Made by a program: the position numbers and the translations under genes
Source: Halomonas cupida
GTDB lineage: Bacteria; Pseudomonadota; Gammaproteobacteria; Pseudomonadales; Halomonadaceae
DNA: 64,000 bases
Direction of reading: 5' to 3'
Assembly: GCF_900142755.1 (NCBI RefSeq)
Contig: NZ_FRCA01000002.1
Span: forward strand, 334,823-398,822
Notes under the pieces: model-generated
Seen by the model: only the letters and a program-made list of their open reading frames with translations
Databases searched by the model: none
What the model was told of the DNA's origin: nothing
Shown: positions 42,079 to 50,794 of the stretch, in pieces
Position numbering within the stretch: position 1 is the stretch's first letter
Layout of the letters: each line of letters begins with the position of its first letter

Positions 42079-43674
42079 GTGGAAAATCAGTCGACAACAA
42101 CTGTTAAAGATTCTGTTTATCAGATACTTAGAGAAAATGGAATTTGCAAGGTATTCGGCAACCCCGGTTCCAATGAGCTCAACTTCCTGAAGGATTTTCC
42201 TGACGACTTCGAGTACATCCTATGCCTGCATGAAGGCGTTGCGATTGGTATGGCGGAGGGCTACGCCCAGGCTTCCGGGCTCCCCGGCTTCGTCAACCTG
42301 CATGCGGCAGCAGGCACCGGGAATGCCATGGGTGCCTTGAGCAATTCCGTAAACTCCCATGTACCTCTGGTGGTCACCGCCGGTCAGCAGGCCAGGACGA
42401 TGGTCTATTCCGACCCTCTGCTGAAGAACTCCGCTGCCAGCATGCTGCCCTTGCCTCTGGTAAAAGACAGCTACGAACCCTTGAGTGCTCAGGAAGTCCC
42501 CCACGCCATCAGCCGTGCCCTGCACTGTGCCATGTCACCAGCCAGAGGGCCGGTTTATGTATCCATTCCCTACGATGATTGGGATAAACACATAGCCGAT
42601 GATGCTCGCCTTCTGAGTACACGTAGAGTCGTCCACTTCGGCGCACCAGGCATCGATGATATCCAGCCGCTACTGGATGCCCTGGAACAGGCCAGCAGCC
42701 CAGTACTGGTTCTCGGCCCAGAAGTCGACGCCCAGTGTTGCAACCACAAGGCCACGCAACTCGCCGAGCAGCTACATGCGCCGGTATGGGTGGCCCCTTC
42801 CGCACCTCGATGCCCCTTCCCGACCAACCATCGCTGTTTTGCAGGAATACTCCCGGCGGGTGAGGCAAGTCTCGCGCAGAAACTGTCGGACCACGACCTC
42901 ATCGTGGTGATTGGCGGACCCGTGTTCCGCTATCACCAGAATGATCCCGGCAATATTCTCCCGGATGGCGCACGCCTGATTCTGGTAACCGGTGATGCTC
43001 AGGAAGCCGCGCGAGCTCCGGTTGGCAACGCCATCGTGGCGAATGTCGATGCAGTGCTCTCTTACCTGCTTGAGCATGGTGTGCGAAAAACCGGCGACTG
43101 CCCGGACTTCCGCAAGCCGATTCAGCGCCATGAGATCGACCAGAGTCCACTCCAACCCAGCGCCATTTTCGATATCGTGGAATCCATCGCACCGCGCAAC
43201 ACCACCTACCTGAACGAGGCGACTTCCACCATTGCCACCCTGTGGGAACGAGTCACCATGGTGGAGCCCGGCAGTTATTACTTCGCAGCAGCGGGAGGAC
43301 TGGGTTTCGCCATGCCCGCGGCACTCGGCGTAAAGCTCGCAAACCCGGACAGGCCTGTCGTGGCCTTCATCGGTGATGGATCCGCTCACTACAGCATTAC
43401 CGCCCTCTGGACAGCGGTGCGATACCGACTGCCCGTTGTCTTCGTCATCATCAACAACAGTGGCTACGGTGCTCTCAAGTGGTTCAGCCACCAGTTCAAG
43501 ACACACAACGTACCAGGCATTGAAATTGAAGGTGTCGACTTCGTTCGCCTCGCCGAAGGTTACGGTATGAAGGCACTCAGGGTGTCGACCTGCATTGAAT
43601 TCTCTCAGGCATTCGACAGCGCTATTTCCGACGCTTCTCCAGTGCTTATCGAAGCCATGATAGAGAGTGTCTGA
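42079..43674 (+). CDS. mdlC: Benzoylformate decarboxylase
   Basis: A 531-aa ThDP enzyme that decarboxylates benzoylformate to benzaldehyde. Close to the Pseudomonas putida enzyme: FGNPGSNELNFL (active-site Ser), LCLHEGVAIGMAEGYAQ (catalytic Glu), VNLHAAAGTGNAMGALSNS (His70 equivalent), PFPTNHRCFAGILPAG (His281 equivalent). The ThDP/Mg motif is GDGSAHYSITALWTA...NN. Starts at GTG 42079 with GAGG about 9 nt upstream. First gene of mdlC-mdlB-racemase-like-tctCBA-aldehyde dehydrogenase; 2-nt gap to the next gene. Confidence 0.9.
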   Translation: MENQSTTTVKDSVYQILRENGICKVFGNPGSNELNFLKDFPDDFEYILCLHEGVAIGMAEGYAQASGLPGFVNLHAAAGTGNAMGALSNSVNSHVPLVVTAGQQARTMVYSDPLLKNSAASMLPLPLVKDSYEPLSAQEVPHAISRALHCAMSPARGPVYVSIPYDDWDKHIADDARLLSTRRVVHFGAPGIDDIQPLLDALEQASSPVLVLGPEVDAQCCNHKATQLAEQLHAPVWVAPSAPRCPFPTNHRCFAGILPAGEASLAQKLSDHDLIVVIGGPVFRYHQNDPGNILPDGARLILVTGDAQEAARAPVGNAIVANVDAVLSYLLEHGVRKTGDCPDFRKPIQRHEIDQSPLQPSAIFDIVESIAPRNTTYLNEATSTIATLWERVTMVEPGSYYFAAAGGLGFAMPAALGVKLANPDRPVVAFIGDGSAHYSITALWTAVRYRLPVVFVIINNSGYGALKWFSHQFKTHNVPGIEIEGVDFVRLAEGYGMKALRVSTCIEFSQAFDSAISDASPVLIEAMIESV

Positions 43675-43676
43675 CC

Positions 43677-44840
43677 ATGCATCGTTTGAAGAACATCCAC
43701 AATATCAACGAAATGCGAAGTGGCGCTCGCTCTCGTTTACCTCGGCTCGTCTTCGACTATCTGGAAGGAGGAGCCGAGGACGAACACAACCTGTCCGACA
43801 ACATCACTTCCTTCGACCACTGGAAATTCAAACCACGTCGGCTGACGGACCTGACGACAGTAGATACCTCCACCCATATTCTCGGCAGCCCCGCCTCGTT
43901 CCCCGGAGTGATGGCACCAACCGGGCTCAATTCATTGTTCTGGCCCAATGGTGATATCGCTCTGGCGAAGGCAGCCGCCCGCGTGGGCATTCCATTCGTG
44001 CTCTCGACAGCATCCTCCGACTCGCTGGAGGCGGTCGCCGAACAGGTAGACGGAGAGCATTGGTTTCAGCTTTATGTGATCGAGAAAAGCCTGGCTCAGA
44101 GCCTGGTGCGTCGTGCCAGAGATCTCGAGTATCGCAAGCTCGTCATCACCACTGACGTGGTCGTCAATGGCAAGCGCGAGCGCGATCTACGCAACGGCTT
44201 CGGTCTCCCCATCCGCTACAACCTGAAGACCATCCTCGACGGGCTGACCCATCCAGCCTGGGCACTCGACTTCCTGAAAAATGGCACGCCACAGCTCGGG
44301 AATCTCGCCGACCGTGACGCCCTGTCTCCCGAAGCCCGCGCAGCACTACTCAGTCGCTCCATGGATGCGGGATTCACCTGGGACGACGTGGCGAGAATAC
44401 GAGACCTCTGGCCGGGCCAGATCATCCTCAAGGGGCTGCTGCATCAGGACGATCTCGATAAGTGCCAACGCTACGGAATCGAAGGTGTAGTGCTGTCGAA
44501 TCACGGTGGCCGCCAGCTCGACACGACGGTCTCGACAATCGATGCACTGGCAAGTCTCGATACCAGAAACCTCAACGCTGATGTGCTGATCGATGGCGGA
44601 ATTCGACGTGGACGTGATATCGCCAAGGCCTGCGCGCTAGGCGCGAATGCCACTCTGATCGGGCGTGCAGCGCTATACGGCCTTGCGGCCGGGGGAGAAG
44701 AAGGCGCCTTCAAGGCACTGAGTATTCTCAAGGATGAGTTCGAGGGCTGCATGAGCCAACTGGGTTGCTCAACGGTCTCCGAACTAGAAGGAAATCTTGT
44801 AGAAAACTCCAATCAACAAGCCACCATCCAGGAAGATTGA
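43677..44840 (+). CDS. mdlB: FMN-dependent (S)-mandelate dehydrogenase (or close 2-hydroxyacid dehydrogenase)
   Basis: A 387-aa TIM-barrel flavoenzyme of the lactate/mandelate/glycolate oxidase family, oxidising a 2-hydroxyacid to the 2-oxoacid and passing electrons to the quinone pool. SRLPRLVFDYLEGGAEDEHN is characteristic of MdlB. FMN site: VMAPTGLNSLFW, STASSDSLE, WFQLYV. Active-site His and substrate Arg: LSNHGGRQLDTT; phosphate site LIDGGIRRGRDIAKA. Like MdlB it may be membrane-associated through its central insert. Supplies benzoylformate to the decarboxylase encoded just upstream. Confidence 0.88.
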   Translation: MHRLKNIHNINEMRSGARSRLPRLVFDYLEGGAEDEHNLSDNITSFDHWKFKPRRLTDLTTVDTSTHILGSPASFPGVMAPTGLNSLFWPNGDIALAKAAARVGIPFVLSTASSDSLEAVAEQVDGEHWFQLYVIEKSLAQSLVRRARDLEYRKLVITTDVVVNGKRERDLRNGFGLPIRYNLKTILDGLTHPAWALDFLKNGTPQLGNLADRDALSPEARAALLSRSMDAGFTWDDVARIRDLWPGQIILKGLLHQDDLDKCQRYGIEGVVLSNHGGRQLDTTVSTIDALASLDTRNLNADVLIDGGIRRGRDIAKACALGANATLIGRAALYGLAAGGEEGAFKALSILKDEFEGCMSQLGCSTVSELEGNLVENSNQQATIQED

Positions 44841-44843
44841 ATA

Positions 44844-45995
44844 ATGAAAATTGCAGAGATCAAGGCCACCGCAGTCAACGTACCAGCAGAGTTCAACTCA
44901 TGTGGGAAGCCAAGGAAGGCGACACTGGGCATCTGTGTGGTGGAAGTGACTACCGACGACGGGCTGGTCGGTGTGGGCATGACGGCGATCACTGAAGAGG
45001 AAGTCATCGCCTTTACCATCAACAACATCGTGGCCCCCGCCATCATCGGCGAAGACCCTATTTGTACCGACAGGATCTGGAACAAGCTGTATTGGCTGAT
45101 GACACCTCGAGGCCAATCAGGATACGCCTGCCACGCCATCGCAGCGGTCGATATTGCTCTGTGGGACATCAAGGGACAAGCCCTGGGCCAGCCCGTCTGG
45201 AAACTCCTTGGCGGCGCCCGGGACAAGGTGGCCACCTATGCCACCATCGGCTTCGACTTCTTCGACAACGACCAATTGGCAGATGTAGCCCGCACCTGGC
45301 AGGCCGAGGGATTCAACAAATTCAAGATGGTGGTGGGTCATAACGCCCTCAAACGCCGAGATGAGCCCAGGCCGATACTGGACGCATTGCGTAATGACAT
45401 TCGCCGCGTAGAGACACTCAGGGAAACCGTAGGCAAGGATGCCGAAGTCTTCATTGACGCCAACTGCAACCTCGACCCCTATCATGCGGCCTGGCTGGCC
45501 GAACGCCTCGAAGGTTATGACATCTCCTTCTTCGAGGAGCCCATTATCGGCAATGATCCGCAACAGCTGAAACAACTACGAGCACGCACCCGCATACCGC
45601 TGGCGGGTGGGCAGAATGAAGGCCAGTCCTCCAAGTTCAAGCAACTCCTGCTCAACGAATCGCTGGATATCCTGCAACCCAATGTTGCCATCACTGGTGG
45701 CTACACCCAATGCGCCAGGATCGCCGGTATGGCCGAAGCCTTCAACACCGGAATCGACAACGGTGGCGCCTGGCCCTTCCATAACCTCCATCTCCACGCC
45801 GGAGTCCGAAACGGCGGCATGGTGGAGTACCACATTTTCGCCGTGAAGTGCCTCGAGCAGATCTTCGATGGATTGCCGAAGCCAGAGAACGGGCTGATCC
45901 ATGCCCCGAGCAACCCCGGCCTCGGCTTCACCCTGAATAAAGATGCTCTGAAGGAACTCGCCAGAATGCCCACATCTCGCGGGCTGGGTAAGTGA
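44844..45995 (+). CDS. Enolase-superfamily protein of the mandelate racemase group
   Basis: A 383-aa enzyme with the enolase capping domain then a (beta/alpha)7-beta barrel. Seen: KxK base pair in FNKFKMVVG, metal ligands Asp in FIDANCN and Glu in SFFEEP. Where mandelate racemase has its third ligand Glu, this protein has Gln in AGGQNEG, and the Asp of the His-Asp dyad appears as Asn (LQPNVAITGG). A His is present in WPFHNLHLH. So, although it sits between mandelate dehydrogenase and the TTT genes, true racemase activity is uncertain; dehydration of an acid sugar or another hydroxyacid is possible. AGGAAG precedes the ATG. Confidence 0.8.
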   Translation: MKIAEIKATAVNVPAEFNSCGKPRKATLGICVVEVTTDDGLVGVGMTAITEEEVIAFTINNIVAPAIIGEDPICTDRIWNKLYWLMTPRGQSGYACHAIAAVDIALWDIKGQALGQPVWKLLGGARDKVATYATIGFDFFDNDQLADVARTWQAEGFNKFKMVVGHNALKRRDEPRPILDALRNDIRRVETLRETVGKDAEVFIDANCNLDPYHAAWLAERLEGYDISFFEEPIIGNDPQQLKQLRARTRIPLAGGQNEGQSSKFKQLLLNESLDILQPNVAITGGYTQCARIAGMAEAFNTGIDNGGAWPFHNLHLHAGVRNGGMVEYHIFAVKCLEQIFDGLPKPENGLIHAPSNPGLGFTLNKDALKELARMPTSRGLGK

Positions 45996-46131
45996 TCAAA
46001 GCGCCTGTTTTCTGCAATACGCGAACTCGTAATACGCGAGCCCATATAACACCGACTCGTGCGACATCAACTCGAATTACGCCAACTCAATAGCAGCTCA
46101 ATAGCAGCTCCATAACAACAGGAACAGCATC

Positions 46132-47091
46132 ATGAAGAGACTGACAATAATACTCATGACCTCTCTAGCGCTGTCATCGACTTCCGTGAGCTACGCTGCG
46201 GACGACTACCCCTCCAGCCCCATCAAGCTGATCGTGCCTTTCGGCGCAGGTGGGGGAACAGACGGCCTGGCCCGCGCCATCCAGCGAACCATAGAACAGG
46301 ATGACCTCCTTCCGGTGCCTTTTGTCGTGGTCAACGCGGATGGCGCTGCCGGCGCCGTCGGCACTCGCCAGTTGCTGGCTTCGGACCCCGATGGCTACAC
46401 CATCCTTCAGATCCACCAGGAAATGTTCGCCGCGTCAGCCATTGGCCGAGTGGACTACACGCCAGCAGACTTCGAGCCCATTATCCAGGTCAGTGAAGCC
46501 TGCATGTTTGTCGCTGTCAGCGAAGATTCTCCCTATACCAATCTCGATGAAATGTTCAGCGGTATCAATGAAGCGCCAGACAGCTTTCGTCAGGCAGACG
46601 ATATTGGTGGTGCCACTCACTTTCCTTCCGTACAGCTGATGAAAGCGGCGGATGTGCAGTGGCCCGTCGTTCCGGTGGGGGCCACCTCAGCCCGGTTTTC
46701 ATCTTTACAGGGCGGCTTTACCAATATGGCTCTGCTCTCGCCCCTGTGGCTGGAGCGCGCAGCAGGCAAGGTTCGTCCCCTCGCCGTATTGGGTGATGAG
46801 CGCTATGACTCTGCTCCCGATGTCCCGACAGCTGCAGAGCAGGGCTACGACGTCACCGCGTGCCTAAACCGTCGATACTGGGCGCCATCGGGCACGCCCC
46901 AGGAGAACATCGATGTACTGGCAGATGCCATCGAGGCTGCGGCGAATACCGATGAAGTGAAGGAATACCTGGCCGAGTCCGGCGAGACACTGAAGATCGT
47001 CAGAGGTGAGGAGCTGCGCACACTCGTTGATGAAGAGTACGCAACCTTCGTTGAGGTCGCCGATATCGTCAAGGGCACCCCTACCAACTGA
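46132..47091 (+). CDS. tctC: TTT-family solute receptor (TctC), system 2 (mandelate cluster)
   Basis: A 319-aa periplasmic receptor. Signal peptide about 1-22 (SSTSVSYAA|DDYP). Motifs: YPSSPIKLIVPFGAGGGTDG, AAGAVGTRQLLASDPDGYTI, and SAPDVPTAAEQGYDV. AGGAAC lies 7 nt before the ATG. It belongs to the mandelate operon, so an aromatic 2-hydroxyacid or benzoylformate is the likely ligand; that would be unusual for TTT systems, which mostly bind citrate-like acids or terephthalate. A hairpin separates it from tctB. Confidence 0.85.
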   Translation: MKRLTIILMTSLALSSTSVSYAADDYPSSPIKLIVPFGAGGGTDGLARAIQRTIEQDDLLPVPFVVVNADGAAGAVGTRQLLASDPDGYTILQIHQEMFAASAIGRVDYTPADFEPIIQVSEACMFVAVSEDSPYTNLDEMFSGINEAPDSFRQADDIGGATHFPSVQLMKAADVQWPVVPVGATSARFSSLQGGFTNMALLSPLWLERAAGKVRPLAVLGDERYDSAPDVPTAAEQGYDVTACLNRRYWAPSGTPQENIDVLADAIEAAANTDEVKEYLAESGETLKIVRGEELRTLVDEEYATFVEVADIVKGTPTN

Positions 47092-47095
47092 TCAG

Positions 47096-47117
47096 TAAGC
47101 GGGCTACGGCCCGCTTA
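47096..47117 (+). terminator. Intercistronic hairpin between tctC and tctB, system 2
   Basis: TAAGCGGGC (47096-47104) and GCCCGCTTA (47109-47117) form a 9-bp perfect stem with a TACG loop, starting 4 nt after the tctC stop. The tight loop and lack of U-tract favour mRNA stabilisation or partial attenuation. Confidence 0.6.
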
Positions 47118-47140
47118 TGCCGACTTGTCCGGAGTGACCA

Positions 47141-47629
47141 ATGACAAACCTATTCAGACTCCGCTATGAGATCAGCTTTCTTTTCATTGCTCTGATGATG
47201 GGAATACTGGCGTTCAGCAGTGCAAGAGAGCTTCCCGAACCAACCTTCGAACCCATGGGTTCAGCAGCCTTCCCGAGCGCCATTGCCACGGTGACTGTGC
47301 TGCTTGTCTTGCTGAAATCTCTGCAATTATTTGTTACCCCACAAGCACGCGAGGAGAAAGAGAACGAGAAAGAGAAAGAGAAAGAGAAAGACAGCTCACG
47401 ATTCACAAGATCGTTGGTCATGTTGTCACTACTCGTCGCCTTCGTCGCGATGACCCATTTTCTCAATCTGGCATGGTGGATCAGTACATCACTGTTTCTG
47501 ATGGCGGCCATGTCTTTCCTGAAAAAGCCTGCCGGGGTCACTCCCCTCATCATCCGGTGTCTGGTGATCGTGGCCTTCTCCCTGATACTGGACTACATCG
47601 CCACTCAGGTTTTGTACCTTGACCTGTAA
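47141..47629 (+). CDS. tctB: TTT-family small permease subunit (TctB), system 2
   Basis: A 162-aa membrane protein with four hydrophobic segments (about 10-27, 43-62, 89-106, 110-128 and a final 135-158 region). The loop near residues 70-86 is a run of Glu-Lys pairs encoded by a GAGAAA hexamer array (47354-47389), so its length can change without a frameshift. Called by topology and position between tctC and tctA. Confidence 0.8.
   Translation: MTNLFRLRYEISFLFIALMMGILAFSSARELPEPTFEPMGSAAFPSAIATVTVLLVLLKSLQLFVTPQAREEKENEKEKEKEKDSSRFTRSLVMLSLLVAFVAMTHFLNLAWWISTSLFLMAAMSFLKKPAGVTPLIIRCLVIVAFSLILDYIATQVLYLDL
47354..47389 (+). repeat. In-frame hexamer array (GAGAAA)6 within tctB
   Basis: Six units, one with an A-to-C change, encoding alternating Glu-Lys (one Glu-Asn) in the predicted cytoplasmic loop of TctB. 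Confidence 0.9.
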
Positions 47630-47652
47630 TCAAACACCAACAGGTGCAGATC

Positions 47653-49140
47653 ATGATTAGCGCATATATGGAAGTCTTCTCGTTCTCCGGAATGCTATGG
47701 GTATTGCTTGGCACCGTCGTGGGAATACTGATTGGATCGATTCCGGGTCTATCCGGCGCGATGGTAATTGCACTGACATTGCCTGCCACCTACTTCATGC
47801 AGGCATCAGACGCCCTGGTGCTTCTGGTGGCCATGTATATCGGCTCTACTACCGGCGGATTGATCAGCGCAACGCTCATGCGCATGCCGGGAACGGAGTC
47901 AGCGATAATGACCACACTCGACGGTTTCCCCATGGCCCAGAAGGGTGAGCCTGCTCGAGCTCTCGGACTCGGGGTGGTTGCCTCCTTCGTTGGAGGCATG
48001 GCCGCGTGGCTGGTCCTTGCGACCATCTCACCGCTGCTTTCAACGCTGGCCGTGCGTTTCGGTCCCTACGAAATCTTCTCCATGGCGGTCGTTGCACTCA
48101 CCCTGATTGCCGCTATTTCAAAGGGCAGTTTCATCAATGGGCTACTGGCTGCCGCACTCGGAGCCATGTTCTCACTTCCAGGTATCGACCCCGTATCCGG
48201 AGCACTGCGCCTCACCTTTGGCGTTCCAGCACTGGATAACGGCTTCACCTTGCTGCCCGTCATGCTCGGGCTCCTGGTGCTCAGCCAGGTGTTGATCGAT
48301 AGCGGCAGTACTGGCGATCGCCTGATCCAGAAGAGTGACAGCTCCAATAAAGTGACCATCAAGATCAGGGATCTGAAAGACAACGTCTGGAACGTCATCA
48401 GATCGTCCATCATCGGGACATGGATCGGCATTCTCCCGGGAGTGGGTGGCACCACGGCCTCGATTGCCTCCTACTCGACTGCCAAGGGATTCTCGAAGGA
48501 TTCCTCGAAATTCGGCACAGGTTGCAGTGAAGGTATCGTGGCCGCGGAGAGCGCCAACAACGCGGGATCAGTGGGAGCGCTGGTGCCGCTTATCACCCTG
48601 GGTATTCCCGGGTCGGTCGTTACCGCCATCCTCCTCGGCGCCATGGTCATTCACAACCTGAATCCGGGCCCGCTTCTCTTCGCCCAGAATCCGGAAGTGG
48701 CCTACACCATCATCGCCGGTGCGCTGGCCGCCAACCTGGTCATGCTGGCAGTGATGTGGTTCGCCACGCCGCTCATCTCACGCATGATGTATATCGACAA
48801 GGCCTGGTTGCTTCCGCCTATCGTGATCTTCTGCTTCATCGGCGCATTCTCGGTATCCGGGCGGATCTTCGATGTCACTGCAATGATCGGATTTGCATGC
48901 CTGGGTTACCTCATGTCTCGCGCCAGAATCCCTCTTGGTCCCTTCATCATCGCCTTCATTCTGACGCCGATGGCCGAGGAGAACCTTCGTTCCGGACTGG
49001 TTGTCTACGGCAACAGCTACCTACCACTGCTGACACGTCCGGTGCCCCTGTTCTTCATTGCCGTCTCGTTGATCACCGCTGTGTGGGCGGTCTGGTCGGA
49101 AATCGGACACACCCGTAAGGTCAACGTTCCTCAGTCCTGA
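47653..49140 (+). CDS. tctA: TTT-family large permease subunit (TctA), system 2
   Basis: A 495-aa permease with about 12 hydrophobic segments. Signatures: GTVVGILIGSIPGLSGAMVI, GSTTGGLISATLMRMPGTES, DGFPMAQKGEPARALGLGV, and IGTWIGILPGVGGTTASIAS with AAESANNAGSVGALVPLITL. I start it at ATG 47653, 6 nt after AGGTG, rather than at GTG 47644. Partner of tctC/tctB upstream; followed by the aldehyde dehydrogenase gene of the same pathway. Confidence 0.92.
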   Translation: MISAYMEVFSFSGMLWVLLGTVVGILIGSIPGLSGAMVIALTLPATYFMQASDALVLLVAMYIGSTTGGLISATLMRMPGTESAIMTTLDGFPMAQKGEPARALGLGVVASFVGGMAAWLVLATISPLLSTLAVRFGPYEIFSMAVVALTLIAAISKGSFINGLLAAALGAMFSLPGIDPVSGALRLTFGVPALDNGFTLLPVMLGLLVLSQVLIDSGSTGDRLIQKSDSSNKVTIKIRDLKDNVWNVIRSSIIGTWIGILPGVGGTTASIASYSTAKGFSKDSSKFGTGCSEGIVAAESANNAGSVGALVPLITLGIPGSVVTAILLGAMVIHNLNPGPLLFAQNPEVAYTIIAGALAANLVMLAVMWFATPLISRMMYIDKAWLLPPIVIFCFIGAFSVSGRIFDVTAMIGFACLGYLMSRARIPLGPFIIAFILTPMAEENLRSGLVVYGNSYLPLLTRPVPLFFIAVSLITAVWAVWSEIGHTRKVNVPQS

Positions 49141-49175
49141 GCGACCCCACCAATTCCTTGATGGAGCCAACAGCA

Positions 49176-50639
49176 ATGAGCACTTTCTTCAACGCGGAAA
49201 CCTACAGCAACAGGATCTACCTCAATGACTGGCGCGAATCTCGGGGCGGAACCAGCGATGTCGTCGAGCCAGCGACAGGCAAGGTGCTCGCTCGCACCGC
49301 AATAGGTAACAGCGAGGACATCCGCGAGGCCATCGTAGAAGCCAAGGCTCAACAGCCCGCATGGGCACGCCTGCCCTTCGATCAACGAGCTCGTATTCTG
49401 CGGCGCGCGGCCGAGCTCCTTCTCGAGCACAGGGACACCTTCATCGAATGGAACATCCGCGAATGCGGCTCCATTGTCCCCAAGGCTGAAGCCGAGCTTC
49501 ACTCCACCCATGAACAGCTGAACATGGCCGCGGCCATGACCATGCAACCCGATGGCATCACCCTGCCATCGAGCATGCCCGGACGACGCAACACCTGTCG
49601 GCGAGTTCCGTTGGGTGTCGTCGGTGTCATCACTCCCTGGAATTTTCCTCTGCTGCTGGCCATGCGCTCGGTGGCTCCAGCTATCGCGGTGGGCAATAGC
49701 GTGGTGCTGAAGCCAGACCATCAAAGCGCAGTGACCGGTGGATTGCTCATTGCCAGACTGTTCGAGGAGGCGGGTCTACCCGCCGGCGTGCTCCAGGTAA
49801 TACCGGGGGGCGCTGAAGCAGGCGAAGCGTTGGTAACACACCCGCTGACAGCCATGATCTCATTCACCGGCTCAACCGCCGTCGGCAGAAAAATCGGCAG
49901 GACCTGTGGTGAGTTGCTCAAGAAATCCGCCCTGGAGCTCGGCGGCAACAATGCCTTCATCGTGCTGGATGATGCAGACATCGATGCAGCGGCATCCCAC
50001 GGCGCCTGGGGTGCCTACCTTCATCAAGGCCAGATCTGCATGCAGTCCGGCAGGCACTTTGTCCACCACAGCGTGGCCGAGGCATACATCAGCAAGCTGG
50101 CCGAGCGCGCCGAGAGACTAACGGTTGCCGACCCGTTTCTCGGTACTGCGGATATCGGCCCGCTGATCAATGCACAGCAGTTGGAAAAGCTCGACATGGC
50201 CGTTACTGCATCGATCAATGATGGCGCTCGGCTGGTCACGGGCGGCCACAGCCACGGTCAATTCTATCGCCCCACAGTGCTCAGCAACGTCAGTATCGAT
50301 ATGCCCGCATTCCAGCAGGAACTGTTTGGCCCCGTTGCTCCAGTAACCACCTTTCATGATGAAGAAGAACTGATCGAGAAAGTTTCTGCATCATCCTACG
50401 GGCTCGCTGCAGCCATCCACTCCAGCTCTATTGGACGGGCGCTGGACCTGGCGGAAAGAATCCCGGCGGGCATGATCCACATAAACGATCAAACCGTGAA
50501 CAATGAGTTCCAGGTGCCCTTCGGTGGCTTCGGGGACTCGGGAAATTCAGGCAGATTCGGCGGCCCAGCCAACCTCGAAGAGTTCACACAATCACAATGG
50601 GTAAGTCTGATGAATACGCCCCGGACGTATCCCTTCTAG
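49176..50639 (+). CDS. Benzaldehyde dehydrogenase (MdlD/XylC-like)
   Basis: A 487-aa NAD(P)-dependent aldehyde dehydrogenase. Seen: GVITPWNFPLLLAMRSVAPA (Asn and cofactor site), FTGSTAVGRKIG, catalytic Glu in ALELGGNNAFIVL, catalytic Cys in HQGQICMQSGRHF, and PFGGFGDSGNSGRFGGPANL near the end. Sequence features resemble aromatic (benzaldehyde/vanillin) dehydrogenases. ATG 49176 with GGAG 9 nt upstream. In context it oxidises benzaldehyde to benzoate, ending the mandelate branch; genes for benzoate use are not in the window. A hairpin follows. Confidence 0.87.
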   Translation: MSTFFNAETYSNRIYLNDWRESRGGTSDVVEPATGKVLARTAIGNSEDIREAIVEAKAQQPAWARLPFDQRARILRRAAELLLEHRDTFIEWNIRECGSIVPKAEAELHSTHEQLNMAAAMTMQPDGITLPSSMPGRRNTCRRVPLGVVGVITPWNFPLLLAMRSVAPAIAVGNSVVLKPDHQSAVTGGLLIARLFEEAGLPAGVLQVIPGGAEAGEALVTHPLTAMISFTGSTAVGRKIGRTCGELLKKSALELGGNNAFIVLDDADIDAAASHGAWGAYLHQGQICMQSGRHFVHHSVAEAYISKLAERAERLTVADPFLGTADIGPLINAQQLEKLDMAVTASINDGARLVTGGHSHGQFYRPTVLSNVSIDMPAFQQELFGPVAPVTTFHDEEELIEKVSASSYGLAAAIHSSSIGRALDLAERIPAGMIHINDQTVNNEFQVPFGGFGDSGNSGRFGGPANLEEFTQSQWVSLMNTPRTYPF

Positions 50640-50683
50640 AGGGCCGACCAAAACCTGAACAGACCCGCGACATGCTGCCGATG

Positions 50684-50711
50684 CTGGGGGAGATGCTGCA
50701 GGCTCCCCCAG
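50684..50711 (+). terminator. Terminator-like hairpin after the mandelate operon
   Basis: CTGGGGGAG (50684-50692) pairs with CTCCCCCAG (50703-50711), a 9-bp stem, 44 nt after the aldehyde dehydrogenase stop. No clear U-tract. Confidence 0.5.
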
Positions 50712-50794
50712 TGCAATCTTGACCAATACGCACCAGAGACAGCACTCTACCTCGACCTGGACGACTTTGCGGTCCATTCATCAGGAACTCCTGC

